DNA of 64,000 nt from an uncultured bacterium (lineage in GTDB: Bacteria > Patescibacteriota > Saccharimonadia > Saccharimonadales > Saccharimonadaceae), in NCBI GenBank assembly GCA_903821365.1, contig CAIJKY010000005.1:62001-126000 (forward strand), written 5' to 3'. Positions 15,156 through 24,639 of this stretch are shown here, piece after piece. The translations under genes and the position numbers were made by a program. The stretch's first letter is position 1; each line of letters begins with the position of its first letter. The notes beneath the pieces were generated by a model, which was not told where the DNA came from, did no database searches, and worked only from the letters and a program-made list of their open reading frames with translations.

Positions 15156-16791
15156 TTGTGTCGCCGCCAATGCGTTTGGCAAAGTAGCTATCATGGCTGA
15201 CATACAGTAGTGCGCCATGATAATCGCCGAGCGCATTCTCAAGTTCTTCGATCGAAGGGAGATCAAGGTGGTTCGTCGGCTCATCGAGTATCAAGAGATT
15301 CGGGTTATTTGCGAGCATGCGCATAATTTGTAGTCGAGCTTTTTGGCCACCGCTGAGCAGCCGTACGGGCATATCGCCGTCAGTGTGTGGATTGAACAAG
15401 TAGTTGCTCATCAGCTGTTTCACTTTTTCACCGGTGATGCTGGCTTTTTGCTCGGCATAGATATGTTCAATTGCATCGCTCAGCGTCATAGCCAGCAGGG
15501 CAGGGTTGATCTCTTGATCATAGATACTCATACGCAGCTTGGGGTCGGAGAAAATACTACCGCTCCGCCATGTTTCGGCGCGTTTGCCACTGACTGCAGC
15601 AAGAATCGCCCGTACTAGGGTTGTCTTACCGGCGCCATTGCGCCCTACTAATTGCAGTCTATCACCGTGGCCGAGCTGAAAGCTAAGTGGCGCAAATAGT
15701 GGTGTATCGCCGTAGCTGAGAGTCAGCTCCTCGGCGCGTAGAAGCTCGCGGGCGTCTTCTTTGCCCTCACTCTTGTGGATGCTGATATTTTTAGCTTTAT
15801 ACTTCTCGTAATTTTCGCTCGCGCCTTTACGCAGGCCGGCAGCTGACTCGCGATCAATCCAAAAGCTCGGTTTTTCGATCTTCTCAAGCTGTTCAAGCTC
15901 GGCCATCGCTTGAGTTTCACGACGTTTGAACTGCTTGATCGTATCTGGGTCACGCGATTTTTCTTTGAGACGTCGAAACTGCACAATCTTTGCGCGAGTG
16001 TTTACGATTTGACGACTTGTTACTTCATAATCATGCATTTTTGTGGTCGTCGAAACGGCATTCTGTTTCAGATAATCATCATAATTACCGCGAAAGGTAA
16101 GAGCACCACCATCTTTCATCTCAATGATCTTGTCAACATACCGTAGCACGTCACGGTCATGGCTAATCACAACGACAGCGTGTTTTACCGATTTCAGCCA
16201 TTCAATAAATGCTTCTTTGGCAATGTAGTCCATATGGTTGGTTGGCTCATCGATCAATGCAATATCGGCATCGGCGTGCTCGATGCGCACCAGCTCAACA
16301 AAGCGTTTTTGGCCGCCGCTGAGCCGATGCATGGGCATACGCGCTTTGTCTTCGTTGATTTGATACGTTGCAAGACTCAGCAAAACATCGGTCTCAATAG
16401 TGTAATAACCAAGGCTTGAAAAATGCTCAAGCGCAGCCGTGTAGGTCTCGATCTTTTCCATGTCATCGCCCATGGTGTCGGGGTAGGTGTCAATAACGTG
16501 CTTCAGCTTACGGTAATCAGGTAGATTTTCCATAATGTAATCCAACGCCGAGAGCTCGCCACTGTCATGGTGTTCTTGCTTTGTATCGGTAATACGAATA
16601 CCGCGTTTAAAACTGATGTCACCTTCAAAGTCTTTATCTTCACCAGTCAATAATCGAAATAATGTCGTTTTGCCAACGCCGTTGCGTCCAATGATGGCAG
16701 ATTTCTCATTTGCCTCAACACTAAAATTAAGGTGCGCAAATAATTCTTTGGCACCTATCGACTTTTTTTCGATGTCGATTGATAAGAGCAT
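15139..16791 (-). CDS. ABC-F family ATPase
   Basis: 550-residue cytosolic protein with two ABC domains and no membrane segments, as in ABC-F translation factors. First domain: Walker A GRNGVGKTT, signature LSGGQKRF, Walker B ALIDEPTNH. An inter-domain linker rich in charged helices (about 240-320) corresponds to the ribosome P-site tRNA interaction motif. Second domain: Walker A GRNGAGKTT, signature LSGGQKARL, Walker B LILDEPTNHLD. Whether it is a housekeeping EttA/Uup type or an antibiotic-resistance type cannot be told from sequence alone. The start lies 6 nt from an extended -10 box, so it is leaderless. Confidence 0.9.
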   Translation of the reverse strand: MLLSIDIEKKSIGAKELFAHLNFSVEANEKSAIIGRNGVGKTTLFRLLTGEDKDFEGDISFKRGIRITDTKQEHHDSGELSALDYIMENLPDYRKLKHVIDTYPDTMGDDMEKIETYTAALEHFSSLGYYTIETDVLLSLATYQINEDKARMPMHRLSGGQKRFVELVRIEHADADIALIDEPTNHMDYIAKEAFIEWLKSVKHAVVVISHDRDVLRYVDKIIEMKDGGALTFRGNYDDYLKQNAVSTTTKMHDYEVTSRQIVNTRAKIVQFRRLKEKSRDPDTIKQFKRRETQAMAELEQLEKIEKPSFWIDRESAAGLRKGASENYEKYKAKNISIHKSEGKEDARELLRAEELTLSYGDTPLFAPLSFQLGHGDRLQLVGRNGAGKTTLVRAILAAVSGKRAETWRSGSIFSDPKLRMSIYDQEINPALLAMTLSDAIEHIYAEQKASITGEKVKQLMSNYLFNPHTDGDMPVRLLSGGQKARLQIMRMLANNPNLLILDEPTNHLDLPSIEELENALGDYHGALLYVSHDSYFAKRIGGDTITLAP

Positions 16792-16797
16792 CTCACT

Positions 16798-16806
16798 ATT
16801 GTAACA
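16798..16806 (-). promoter_or_regulatory. Extended -10 promoter of the ABC-F gene, leaderless
   Basis: Minus strand TG-T-TACAAT (hexamer 16803-16798), 6 nt from ATG 16791. Confidence 0.6.
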
Positions 16807-16888
16807 GATAGTGCACCCCTGTTGAACTGTTGTGCATAGATTGCGCCCAAGAGTACATATTTATGATTAGCCAAAAGCATAAGAGCTT

Positions 16889-16897
16889 TGTTATAAT
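16889..16897 (+). promoter_or_regulatory. Extended -10 promoter of the pilin gene
   Basis: TG-T-TATAAT (hexamer 16892-16897), 10 nt before ATG 16908. Confidence 0.6.
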
Positions 16898-16907
16898 AGA
16901 CAACATT

Positions 16908-17459
16908 ATGAGGTCCACAACCGCCACAATGCAGCGAGGCTTTACTATCGTCGAGCTGCTTATCGTGATCGTAGTCATCGGTATTTTAGCGGCGATCGTA
17001 CTCAACACTTTTGTCGGTGTGCAAGTGAAAGCCGAAAATAATAGAACGACTGACGCCATGAAAGCGTATGCAAAAGCGCTTCAAGGATATAAAGCTGACA
17101 ATGGCAGCTTTCCAGTAGCTTTGGGATATCCATGCCTTGGCACAACGCTCAGCAACACCTGTGCTCGTGTCTCTGGCAGTACGGCTTGCAATGGCGATGG
17201 CAGCACGGTGGGTATTCCAAGCTTTGACGCGATTTTGCAGCCATATCTTGGGAGCACGAAACCGGCGCCAAGCACACAGCGCACCAACTGTAATGGCTCT
17301 GTGTTCTCGGGCGGCTACTATTATTCTCCTGATGGTGTTGCCACGTCGATCGTCTATTATTTACGTGGTGTTTCAACCTGCCCGTCCGTCGGTGGGTTAA
17401 CAGTCAACTCGACTTTCGCAACCGATGACGGTGTGCGCTGCGGCAATACCTTAAATTGA
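16908..17459 (+). CDS. Type IV pilin
   Basis: 183-residue prepilin: leader MRSTTATMQRG, then FTIVELLIVIVVIGILAAIV with Glu at +5, the canonical N-terminal helix of major-type pilins and pseudopilins. The globular part has five or more cysteines (YPCLG, NTCARV, TACNGDG, TNCNGS, STCPSV, VRCGN), implying disulfide-stabilised loops. ATG 16908 follows a -10 box by 10 nt. A shorter start at 16929 would leave only a four-residue leader. It stands alone, 6 kb from the minor-pilin operon, and may be the major pilin served by those minor subunits. Confidence 0.85.
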   Translation: MRSTTATMQRGFTIVELLIVIVVIGILAAIVLNTFVGVQVKAENNRTTDAMKAYAKALQGYKADNGSFPVALGYPCLGTTLSNTCARVSGSTACNGDGSTVGIPSFDAILQPYLGSTKPAPSTQRTNCNGSVFSGGYYYSPDGVATSIVYYLRGVSTCPSVGGLTVNSTFATDDGVRCGNTLN

Positions 17460-17471
17460 CGCCCTAAAAAG

Positions 17472-17480
17472 TGGTATACT
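17472..17480 (+). promoter_or_regulatory. Extended -10 promoter of serS, leaderless
   Basis: TG-G-TATACT (hexamer 17475-17480), 7 nt to ATG 17488. Confidence 0.65.
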
Positions 17481-17487
17481 ACGTCGT

Positions 17488-18786
17488 ATGTTAGATATTC
17501 GATTCATCCGTGAAAACGCTGGGCGTGTCCAAGAGGCAAGTGAACAAAAAGGTTATAAGGTTGATATTGCGGCCTTATTGCGCGTTGACGACTCACGTCG
17601 TGAACTTTTGAATACTGTTGAATCGCTGCGTCAAAAACGGAATGAAACTGCTGGTTCGATGAAGGGTGCAAAACCAAGCCCTGAACACATTGAAGCGGGC
17701 AAGAAGATCAAACTCGAGCTTGCTGGCCATGAAGAAACGCTCCGTACATACGATGCCGAATACACAGCGCTCTTGAAAAAGATTCCAAATATGCCGATGG
17801 ACGACGTACCTATTGGTGCAAGCGAAGATGAGAATGTTGTGGTGCGCACGGTTGGTACTATTCCAAAATTTAATTTTGATGTAAAAAATCATTGGCAAAT
17901 CGCCGAGACCAAAGGCTGGATTGATAAAGAGCGAGCAGCAAAAGTTGCAGGCTCTCGCTTTGCGTACATTAAAGGCGATCTCGCACTCTTGTGGTTTGGC
18001 TTGGTAAATTACGCCATGAGTGTGCTGGCAAACGAAGCGGCAATTGCAGAGATTATCAAGAAAGCCGGCCTTGAAGGTCTTTCGACAAAACCGTTCACGC
18101 CTGTACTGCCGCCGCTCATGATTCGTACCGAGCCGTATGACGCCATGGATCGCCTCGAGCCGCGGGATGAGCGCTACAAAATCGAGGGTGAAGAATTATG
18201 GTTGCAGGGAAGTGCTGAGCACGTACTCGGTAGTATGCATATGAATGAAATCTTGCCTGAAGCTGAGCTGCCAATTCGTTACGCCGGCTATGCTACTAGC
18301 TTTCGCCGCGAGGCAGGCACCTATGGCAAGGACATGGAAGGTATCTTTCGCATGCACCAGTTTGATAAATGCGAAATGGAAAGTCTTGCAACGGCTGAAA
18401 CGGCATTGAAGGAGCACCTGTTAATGGTCGCGATCCAAGAACACTTTATGCAGGCGCTCGGCTTACCTTACCGTGTTCTGCAGAAATGTACTGCCGATAT
18501 TGGTAAACCGAATGCTCGTGGTGTCGATATCGATGTCTGGCTGCCTGGCCAAGACAAGTACCGCGAGACGCATACTGCTGACTACATGACTGATTATCAG
18601 GCGCGCCGTTTGCAGACGCGTGTTCGGCGTGAAAGTGGCGAGGTTGAATTGGTGAACACCAATGATGCTACGGCATTTTCGCAGCGCCCGTTGATCGCTA
18701 TTATCGAAAATTATCAGGATGCCGACGGCAATGTGGTTGTGCCTGAAGTTTTACGACCGTACCTCGGTGGTCGTGCCTTACTGTAA
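17488..18786 (+). CDS. serS: Seryl-tRNA synthetase
   Basis: Charges tRNA-Ser. The N-terminal antiparallel coiled-coil arm (residues about 25-110, LRQKRNETAGSMKGAK ... LRTYDAEYTALLKKIPNMP) binds the long variable arm of tRNA-Ser. The class II core follows: PLMIRTEPYDAM, LQGSAEHVLGSMH (Thr/Glu substrate loop), the motif 2 region FRREAGTYGKDMEGIFRMHQFDK and motif 3 near RPLIAIIENYQ. Length 432 is typical. The start follows an extended -10 box with 7 nt. Confidence 0.96.
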   Translation: MLDIRFIRENAGRVQEASEQKGYKVDIAALLRVDDSRRELLNTVESLRQKRNETAGSMKGAKPSPEHIEAGKKIKLELAGHEETLRTYDAEYTALLKKIPNMPMDDVPIGASEDENVVVRTVGTIPKFNFDVKNHWQIAETKGWIDKERAAKVAGSRFAYIKGDLALLWFGLVNYAMSVLANEAAIAEIIKKAGLEGLSTKPFTPVLPPLMIRTEPYDAMDRLEPRDERYKIEGEELWLQGSAEHVLGSMHMNEILPEAELPIRYAGYATSFRREAGTYGKDMEGIFRMHQFDKCEMESLATAETALKEHLLMVAIQEHFMQALGLPYRVLQKCTADIGKPNARGVDIDVWLPGQDKYRETHTADYMTDYQARRLQTRVRRESGEVELVNTNDATAFSQRPLIAIIENYQDADGNVVVPEVLRPYLGGRALL

Positions 18787-18836
18787 AGCTTTAGTAGATT
18801 TTTTGTAATATATTTAACATTGAGTTAATGACCCAG

Positions 18837-18845
18837 TGCTATAAT
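18837..18845 (+). promoter_or_regulatory. Extended -10 promoter of hpf, leaderless
   Basis: TG-C-TATAAT (hexamer 18840-18845), 6 nt to ATG 18852. Confidence 0.65.
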
Positions 18846-18851
18846 AAAGGT

Positions 18852-19262
18852 ATGATTAAACACATCGATATCTCCGGTATCAACCTTAATCTAGAGGAGG
18901 ATATTCAGCGTTATATCACTCGTAAAATCGGCCGTCTCGAGCGCCTCATTCCGCGCCAAGCCCGCGCCAGTGTCCACGCCGAAGTGCGTATCAAAGAGGT
19001 GAACGAAAGCCACGGCAACAAATATCGCTGCGAAGCGGTTATCCATTTGCCAGAAGAACAATTGACAGCAAGCGACAGTACTATGAATCAATTTGCCGCT
19101 GTCGATATTGTCGAAGAGAAACTTAAAAACCTCCTCCATAAGTATAAAGAACTTCACAGTTCAAAAGTTCGCGCCCACGGTGGCGGTATCATTGGCCGTT
19201 TCAAACGTCGCAGAGCCGCTCGCCAAATGAGCGACCCAAGCGTCATTGCTGATGTAGAATAG
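18852..19262 (+). CDS. hpf: Ribosome hibernation factor HPF/RaiA family
   Basis: 136 residues. The N-terminal fold (IKHIDISGINLNLEEDIQRYITRKIGRLERLI, HAEVRIKEVNESHGNKYRCEAVIHLPEEQLTA) is the sigma-54 modulation/S30AE family that binds the 30S decoding region and shuts ribosomes down in poor growth. It lacks the dimerising C-terminal domain of long HPF and ends in a basic tail (GRFKRRRAARQ). The in-frame ATG at 18828 would lie upstream of the -10 box and is rejected in favour of 18852, which matches the family start. Confidence 0.88.
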   Translation: MIKHIDISGINLNLEEDIQRYITRKIGRLERLIPRQARASVHAEVRIKEVNESHGNKYRCEAVIHLPEEQLTASDSTMNQFAAVDIVEEKLKNLLHKYKELHSSKVRAHGGGIIGRFKRRRAARQMSDPSVIADVE

Positions 19263-19310
19263 CCGTTCATATTATTGCCTAATATCCGTGACTAATTACT
19301 CTAACACCGT

Positions 19311-19326
19311 TATACTGTAAAACAGT
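19311..19326 (+). promoter_or_regulatory. secA -10 box overlapped by a dyad
   Basis: TATACT (19311-19316) overlaps the perfect inverted repeat TACTGT-AA-ACAGTA (19313-19326), a possible operator. The leader is about 50 nt and ends in Shine-Dalgarno GGGAGGAG before ATG 19372. Confidence 0.5.
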
Positions 19327-19371
19327 AAATTTGAGTGTCCGAATTATTGCCGAGAGGGAGGAGTTAACGCG

Positions 19372-22011
19372 ATGGTTAGTAGAGAAAAGATGTTGACGAA
19401 AGTGTTTGGGGATCCCCAAGCACGTACCTTGCGCCGTCTGCGCAAGCGAGTAATTGAAGTCAATAAGTTAGCTGACGTATACGAAAAAATGAGCGACAAA
19501 GAGCTCAAAGCACAGACCGATGTGCTAAAGAAACGCATCAAGGATAAGGGCACCGACAAAGCCAGCAGGCAAGTTGACCGAATTTTGCCAGAAGCTTTCG
19601 CGGTTGTCCGTGAGGCGTCAAAACGCGTGCTAAAAATGCGTCACTTTGATGTGCAGCTTATCGGCGGCATGGTCCTGCATGAAGGTAACGTTGCTGAAAT
19701 GAAGACCGGTGAAGGCAAGACGCTTGTTGCAACGCTACCAGTCTATCTCAACGCGCTTGAGGAACAAGGGGTTCACGTTGTTACCGTCAACGATTACTTG
19801 GCACAGCGTGATGCAGGTTGGATGGGTCAGGTCTACCACTGGCTTGGTATGAGCACTGGCGTTATTGTGGCTGAACGATCATTTATTTTCGATCCAGAGT
19901 ACGACAACAGCGAGCACGACGATGCTCGTATGAAGAAGCTTCGTCCATGCACCCGCAAAGAAGCCTATGCCGCTGATATTACGTATGGCACGAACAATGA
20001 ATTCGGCTTTGATTACCTCCGCGACAACATGGTCAATGAAACCGACTTACTACGTCAACGCTCACTGCACTACGCTATCGTTGATGAGGTTGACTCGATT
20101 CTCATCGATGAAGCGCGTACGCCACTCATCATCTCGGCTCCTGCTAGCGAAAGTGCTGACGGCTATTTATTGTTTGCTAAAATTGCTGCAAAACTTGTGC
20201 CCGACGATTACATTCTCGATGAAAAACACAAGTCGATCAGCCTGAGTGACCAAGGTGTTGAACGTGTTCAAAAAGACTTGGGTATTAAAAATCTTTACAG
20301 CCCAGAAAACGTTCGCAATGTCTATCACCTCGATCAAGCACTCAAAGCGCAAGTATTATTCCGTCGCGACAAAGATTACGTCGTCTCGGCCGACGGCGAA
20401 GTGATTATCGTCGATGAATTTACCGGCCGTCTAATGAATGGTCGTCGCTATAACGAAGGCCTTCACCAGGCAATCGAAGCCAAAGAGCATGTCAACGTTT
20501 TGCAAGAGAGCATGACGCTTGCGACCGTTTCATTCCAGAACTACTTCCGTCTCTACAAAAAGCTTTCAGGCATGACCGGAACTGGTTTTACCGAAGCTGA
20601 AGAGTTTCATCAAATTTACAGCCTCGATGTTGTCCAGGTGCCCGCTAACCGTCCAATGGCTCGCGAAGACCGCACTGACATTATCTTTAAGACCGAAACC
20701 GCCAAATTTATGGCAATCGCCGAAGAAGTCAAGAAACATCAAGAAGCCGGACGACCAGTACTTATCGGTTCTGCTTCGATTCGTAAGAATGAAGAGCTGA
20801 GTAAGCTACTCAACAAGCTCAACGTAAAGCACGAACTACTCAACGCCAAGAACAATGAGCGCGAGGCTGCGATTATCGCCGATGCAGGTAAAAAAGGCGC
20901 CGTGACCCTTGCGACCAACATTGCCGGCCGTGGTACCGACATTGTGCTTGGCGAAGGCGTTAAAGAACTTGGTGGGCTTGTTGTGATCGGCTCCGAGCGT
21001 CACGAAGCTCGTCGTATTGACAATCAGCTTCGTGGTCGCGGTGGTCGTCAGGGTGACCCTGGTGTGAGCCAGTTCTATGTCTCGACTGAGGATGATCTTA
21101 TGCGTATTTTCCAGGGCGACCGACTTCGTGTTGTCATGGATCGCCTGCGCTTACCTGACGACACGCCAATTGCCAACAAGAACATCTCCAAGATGCTTGA
21201 AGGTGCCCAAGAGCGTATCGAGGGTTACAACTATGATATGCGTAAAAACGTTGTCCAGTACGACAATGTCATCAATCGCCATCGTAAGGCTGTCTATACG
21301 ATCCGTCGGCAAATTCTTGAGTCAGAGGACATCTCAGAGCGTATTATGGATCTCATCCAAGAAGAGGCGACGAAGCTAACGCTCGAAGGGCCAAAGCGCA
21401 ATAAGAAATTCGTTGACCAATTTGAAGTAACATTACCACTTGATAAAAAGGTGATCCAAAAGATCGCTGAACTTCCAAAGCCAGCTGTTCGTGCTGAGTA
21501 CGCACTCAAAGAGGCGAAAGCTCTCTACAAGCAGCGCGAAGAAAAATTCACCAGTGAAATGACTCGTAAATTAGAGCGCGAAGTGTATTTGCAGATACTC
21601 GACACATTATGGATGCAGCATCTTGAGAACATGGAGCACCTACGCAATGGTATTCACTGGCGTAGCATTGGTCAGCGCGACCCGTTGGTCGAATATCGCC
21701 AAGAATCACAGCGCCTGTTCGAAACGCTACAAGCGACACTACGAGAGGAAGTCTTAAAAGCGCTTTACCATATTACTGAGCACGATTTTAAGGGCGCTCA
21801 CGTTCACAAAGAATCATTTGATACCGAGTTAACTCGCGCGGCAACCAGCTCAGTCGAGAAGGGTGTTAACGAAATCACAACAGGAAATCCAGATGGTGAC
21901 TTCGAAGACATGAAGCTACGTCCGAAAAAAGCCGTCGTCAAAACTACTGTCGCACACGACAAGCGTAAAGCTGAACGCAAAAACAAGAAAAAAGCTCGAC
22001 GTAAATCATGA
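19372..22011 (+). CDS. secA: Preprotein translocase ATPase SecA
   Basis: Motor that drives unfolded preproteins through SecYEG. At 879 residues it has all main blocks: NBD1 Walker A MKTGEGKTL and DVQLIGG upstream, VNDYLAQRD, YGTNNEFGFDYLRDNM, IDEARTPLIIS, the preprotein cross-linking domain, NBD2 with TNIAGRGTDI and RIDNQLRGRGGRQGDPG, and the helical scaffold (LDTLWMQHLENMEHLRNGI). The usual C-terminal zinc-binding tail for SecB is absent; it ends in a Lys/Arg-rich stretch. It overlaps the M16 peptidase gene by 4 nt (ATGA). Confidence 0.97.
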   Translation: MVSREKMLTKVFGDPQARTLRRLRKRVIEVNKLADVYEKMSDKELKAQTDVLKKRIKDKGTDKASRQVDRILPEAFAVVREASKRVLKMRHFDVQLIGGMVLHEGNVAEMKTGEGKTLVATLPVYLNALEEQGVHVVTVNDYLAQRDAGWMGQVYHWLGMSTGVIVAERSFIFDPEYDNSEHDDARMKKLRPCTRKEAYAADITYGTNNEFGFDYLRDNMVNETDLLRQRSLHYAIVDEVDSILIDEARTPLIISAPASESADGYLLFAKIAAKLVPDDYILDEKHKSISLSDQGVERVQKDLGIKNLYSPENVRNVYHLDQALKAQVLFRRDKDYVVSADGEVIIVDEFTGRLMNGRRYNEGLHQAIEAKEHVNVLQESMTLATVSFQNYFRLYKKLSGMTGTGFTEAEEFHQIYSLDVVQVPANRPMAREDRTDIIFKTETAKFMAIAEEVKKHQEAGRPVLIGSASIRKNEELSKLLNKLNVKHELLNAKNNEREAAIIADAGKKGAVTLATNIAGRGTDIVLGEGVKELGGLVVIGSERHEARRIDNQLRGRGGRQGDPGVSQFYVSTEDDLMRIFQGDRLRVVMDRLRLPDDTPIANKNISKMLEGAQERIEGYNYDMRKNVVQYDNVINRHRKAVYTIRRQILESEDISERIMDLIQEEATKLTLEGPKRNKKFVDQFEVTLPLDKKVIQKIAELPKPAVRAEYALKEAKALYKQREEKFTSEMTRKLEREVYLQILDTLWMQHLENMEHLRNGIHWRSIGQRDPLVEYRQESQRLFETLQATLREEVLKALYHITEHDFKGAHVHKESFDTELTRAATSSVEKGVNEITTGNPDGDFEDMKLRPKKAVVKTTVAHDKRKAERKNKKKARRKS

Positions 22012-23294
22012 AACATACCGTTCATGAGCTAAAGCTTGGTGGTGGCACCGAGGGACTCATTATCGATGTCCCTGGTGCGACTGTTGCAAGCTATCAGATA
22101 CATTTTCGAGCTGGTAATCGCTACGTTGCTCGCACGGATGCTTACGAAGCAGCACATGTCATGGAGCACATGGCGTTTGGCGCCAATGCAGGGTACAAAG
22201 ATGCGCACGCCTATGAAGCCGAATTTACTAAAAATGGCGCATATCATAACGCCTACACCAGCGATATTAGCATGGTCTATGTTGCTGACTGCGCCGATTT
22301 TGAGTGGCAGCGAATTCTCGATTTAAAGCGAGTTGCAATTTGCTCACCAAAATTCAATCAAGAAGAGCTTGTCTCTGAAATGGGCAATGTCAAAAATGAG
22401 CTCACGGGCTATCTTAACCAGCATGGGCGACTGTTATGGCCACGTATCCAGCAAGCACTTGGCGAAGCAACACTGACGTTTGACGAACGGCTCAAACGTC
22501 TCGACAACGTCACGCTCAACGACATTACCAAGCATCATCTGGCAACGCACACCAAGGGTAACATGCGTTTTGTGATTGCAGGTAAATTTGGCAGTAGGCT
22601 CGATGCTATCCGCACTAATCTTGAACAATGGGACTTACCAACAGGTAAACGGTTGGTTATTCCTCACGAAGAGCTTACGGGCAGTGATCCATTCTTGATT
22701 CGTCGCAAAGAAGCTTCAAACATTACTTTTGGCATGGCGATGATCTTGCCGCGACGTCTCAGTGACCCTGAGCTTGAAGCTATGGCCTGTGTTGACCACA
22801 TTCTTACAGGAACACTTCACTCGAAGATTCTTGGCAAAGCTCGAAAGAAAGGGCTTGCCTACGGCATGTTCTCTGACGCATCGACCTATGAATACGACAG
22901 TGCCTGGGAGTTTGGTGGCCAAGTCAATATCGACACTGCTGATCAGCTTTTTGATATCATCGTCGAAGAAGTCCGCGCGGTGCTTGACGGTAAAGTCGAC
23001 AGCGCCGACATCGAAGCCGCAAAGCAGTATGCGCTCGGCAAGCACCAAATGGGCTGCCAGACGGTTGGTAATATTAATAATTGGTATGCCGACCGCTACT
23101 TCTTCGATGGAACAATCGAAGATTTCGACCAGCGCCCCGCTGCGATCAAAGCCATCACCAAAGACATGATGGTCGAGACAGCGCGCGAGATAGCTCGTTC
23201 TGGCCGCTGGGTGCTCGGCGCTGTCGGTGGTGTCAAGCTCGAAGACGTCAAGCGACTTAATGAAAAACTAGCACCACTGTTTATTAATTCTTAA
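22008..23294 (+). CDS. M16 family zinc peptidase
   Basis: 428-residue pitrilysin/insulinase-type peptidase. The inverted zinc motif HxxEH is present as HVMEH (about residues 46-50), with the downstream Glu in EELVSEMGNVKNE. A second inactive-type domain follows (about 220-420, with the characteristic late ILTGTLHSKILGKARKKGLAYGM). No signal peptide is seen, so it probably degrades peptides in the cytosol. The ATG overlaps the secA stop by 4 nt, indicating coupled translation. Co-expression with secA would fit clearing of signal peptides or failed exports, but that is inference. Confidence 0.9.
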   Translation: MKHTVHELKLGGGTEGLIIDVPGATVASYQIHFRAGNRYVARTDAYEAAHVMEHMAFGANAGYKDAHAYEAEFTKNGAYHNAYTSDISMVYVADCADFEWQRILDLKRVAICSPKFNQEELVSEMGNVKNELTGYLNQHGRLLWPRIQQALGEATLTFDERLKRLDNVTLNDITKHHLATHTKGNMRFVIAGKFGSRLDAIRTNLEQWDLPTGKRLVIPHEELTGSDPFLIRRKEASNITFGMAMILPRRLSDPELEAMACVDHILTGTLHSKILGKARKKGLAYGMFSDASTYEYDSAWEFGGQVNIDTADQLFDIIVEEVRAVLDGKVDSADIEAAKQYALGKHQMGCQTVGNINNWYADRYFFDGTIEDFDQRPAAIKAITKDMMVETAREIARSGRWVLGAVGGVKLEDVKRLNEKLAPLFINS

Positions 23295-23304
23295 GACACT
23301 CAGG

Positions 23305-23310
23305 TATACT
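23305..23310 (+). promoter_or_regulatory. -10 box of murD, leaderless
   Basis: TATACT, 6 nt before ATG 23317; no Shine-Dalgarno. Confidence 0.55.
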
Positions 23311-23316
23311 AACGGT

Positions 23317-24630
23317 ATGAGAGTTGCAATCTTGGGGTATGGTATTGAAGGGCAATCAGCGTATAACTTTTACGCTAAAAAACATGCCGACATCACCATA
23401 TTCGATCAGGCGCAGCAACCAAAGAGCGCGCCACCTCAGGGTGCGCACTTTGTAGGAGGCCAAGCAAGCTTTACCGGTCTCGAAGGGTATGACGTTATTG
23501 TACGCACTCCAGCCGTTAATCCAGACCAACTTAAAGCGCTCGGCGCTAAAGTCACCTCTGCGACCAAACTATTTTTTGAGCACTGTCCGCAGCCAATCAT
23601 TGGCATTACGGGCACGAAGGGCAAAGGGACGACCGCTTCGCTTATTCATGCACTATTGCACGAGGCTCATATAAAGAGTTGGCTTGTTGGCAACATTGGT
23701 GTTGCCGCTCTTGACGCTTTAGAAGAAATTCAGACAGCAGGCGAGGGCATTGTTGTTTACGAACTCAGTAGCTTCCAGTTGTGGGATATGACCATTAGTC
23801 CGCATACGGCTGTTGTGTTGATGATCGATCAAGACCATCTTGATGTCCATGGCAGTATCGATAACTATATTCAGGCCAAGGCCAACATTGCTCGTTGGCA
23901 AATGGCTGATGATACGGTTATCCACCACCCAAGAAACGAACAAGCAATTACAATTGCTAAGTTGTCGAAAGGACATCATATTTCGTTTGGTGTCGCACCT
24001 GCAGCGCGTGTTCGGGATGACAATATATTCATTGAAGAACAAAAAATTTGTTCAGTTTCATCGCTGCAATTGCCAGGTGAACACAATCTTGAGAATATTT
24101 GCGCTGCCGTTACTGCATGTTGGCAGTATACACAGGATAGTACTGCGATCTCAAAGGCTTTGGCAGATTTTAAGGGTCTTGAGCATCGACTTGAAACGGT
24201 AAAAACTGTTGATAAGATTACATATATCAATGACAGTTTTTCATCTGCACCAGCGGCAACGCAGGTGGCGCTTGCGGCCTTTACGCAGCCAAAAATATTG
24301 ATCGCCGGCGGTTATGATCGGGGCGGGGATTTTGCTGATATGGCAAAAACAATAGCCGCTGCACATACACTTCGCCAGGTGCTTCTCATCGGCCAAACGC
24401 GCCATAAACTGGCAGAGCAACTTAAGAGTCTTGGCTTCGCCGATTTTACCGTCTGCGATGCAGCCAAGCTTGACGACATCGTTCTGCAAGCACGTAGTCT
24501 TGCGCACCCGGGTGACATCATCTTGCTTAGTCCCGGCTGTCCAAGTTTCGATATGTTTGATAATTTTTATGAACGCGGTAATCAATTTAAATCGATTGTC
24601 GGTGGGCTGCAATCACGAGAGGAACAGTAG
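23317..24630 (+). CDS. murD: UDP-N-acetylmuramoylalanine-glutamate ligase (MurD family)
   Basis: Adds glutamate to UDP-MurNAc-L-Ala in peptidoglycan precursor synthesis. The N-terminal Rossmann-like domain starts VAILGYGIEGQSAYNFY. The ATP site GITGTKGKGTTASLIHALL (residues about 93-111) is clear, as are YELSSFQLWD, DQDHLDVHGS, LEHRLE and the C-terminal DSFSSAPAATQVAL region. Length 437 is typical. The next gene, 9 nt downstream, is MurL-like. If that is right, this enzyme may be of the MurD2 type that accepts L-Glu, with epimerisation afterwards. Specificity cannot be read from the sequence alone. Confidence 0.92.
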   Translation: MRVAILGYGIEGQSAYNFYAKKHADITIFDQAQQPKSAPPQGAHFVGGQASFTGLEGYDVIVRTPAVNPDQLKALGAKVTSATKLFFEHCPQPIIGITGTKGKGTTASLIHALLHEAHIKSWLVGNIGVAALDALEEIQTAGEGIVVYELSSFQLWDMTISPHTAVVLMIDQDHLDVHGSIDNYIQAKANIARWQMADDTVIHHPRNEQAITIAKLSKGHHISFGVAPAARVRDDNIFIEEQKICSVSSLQLPGEHNLENICAAVTACWQYTQDSTAISKALADFKGLEHRLETVKTVDKITYINDSFSSAPAATQVALAAFTQPKILIAGGYDRGGDFADMAKTIAAAHTLRQVLLIGQTRHKLAEQLKSLGFADFTVCDAAKLDDIVLQARSLAHPGDIILLSPGCPSFDMFDNFYERGNQFKSIVGGLQSREEQ

Positions 24631-24639
24631 GGAGTAACT

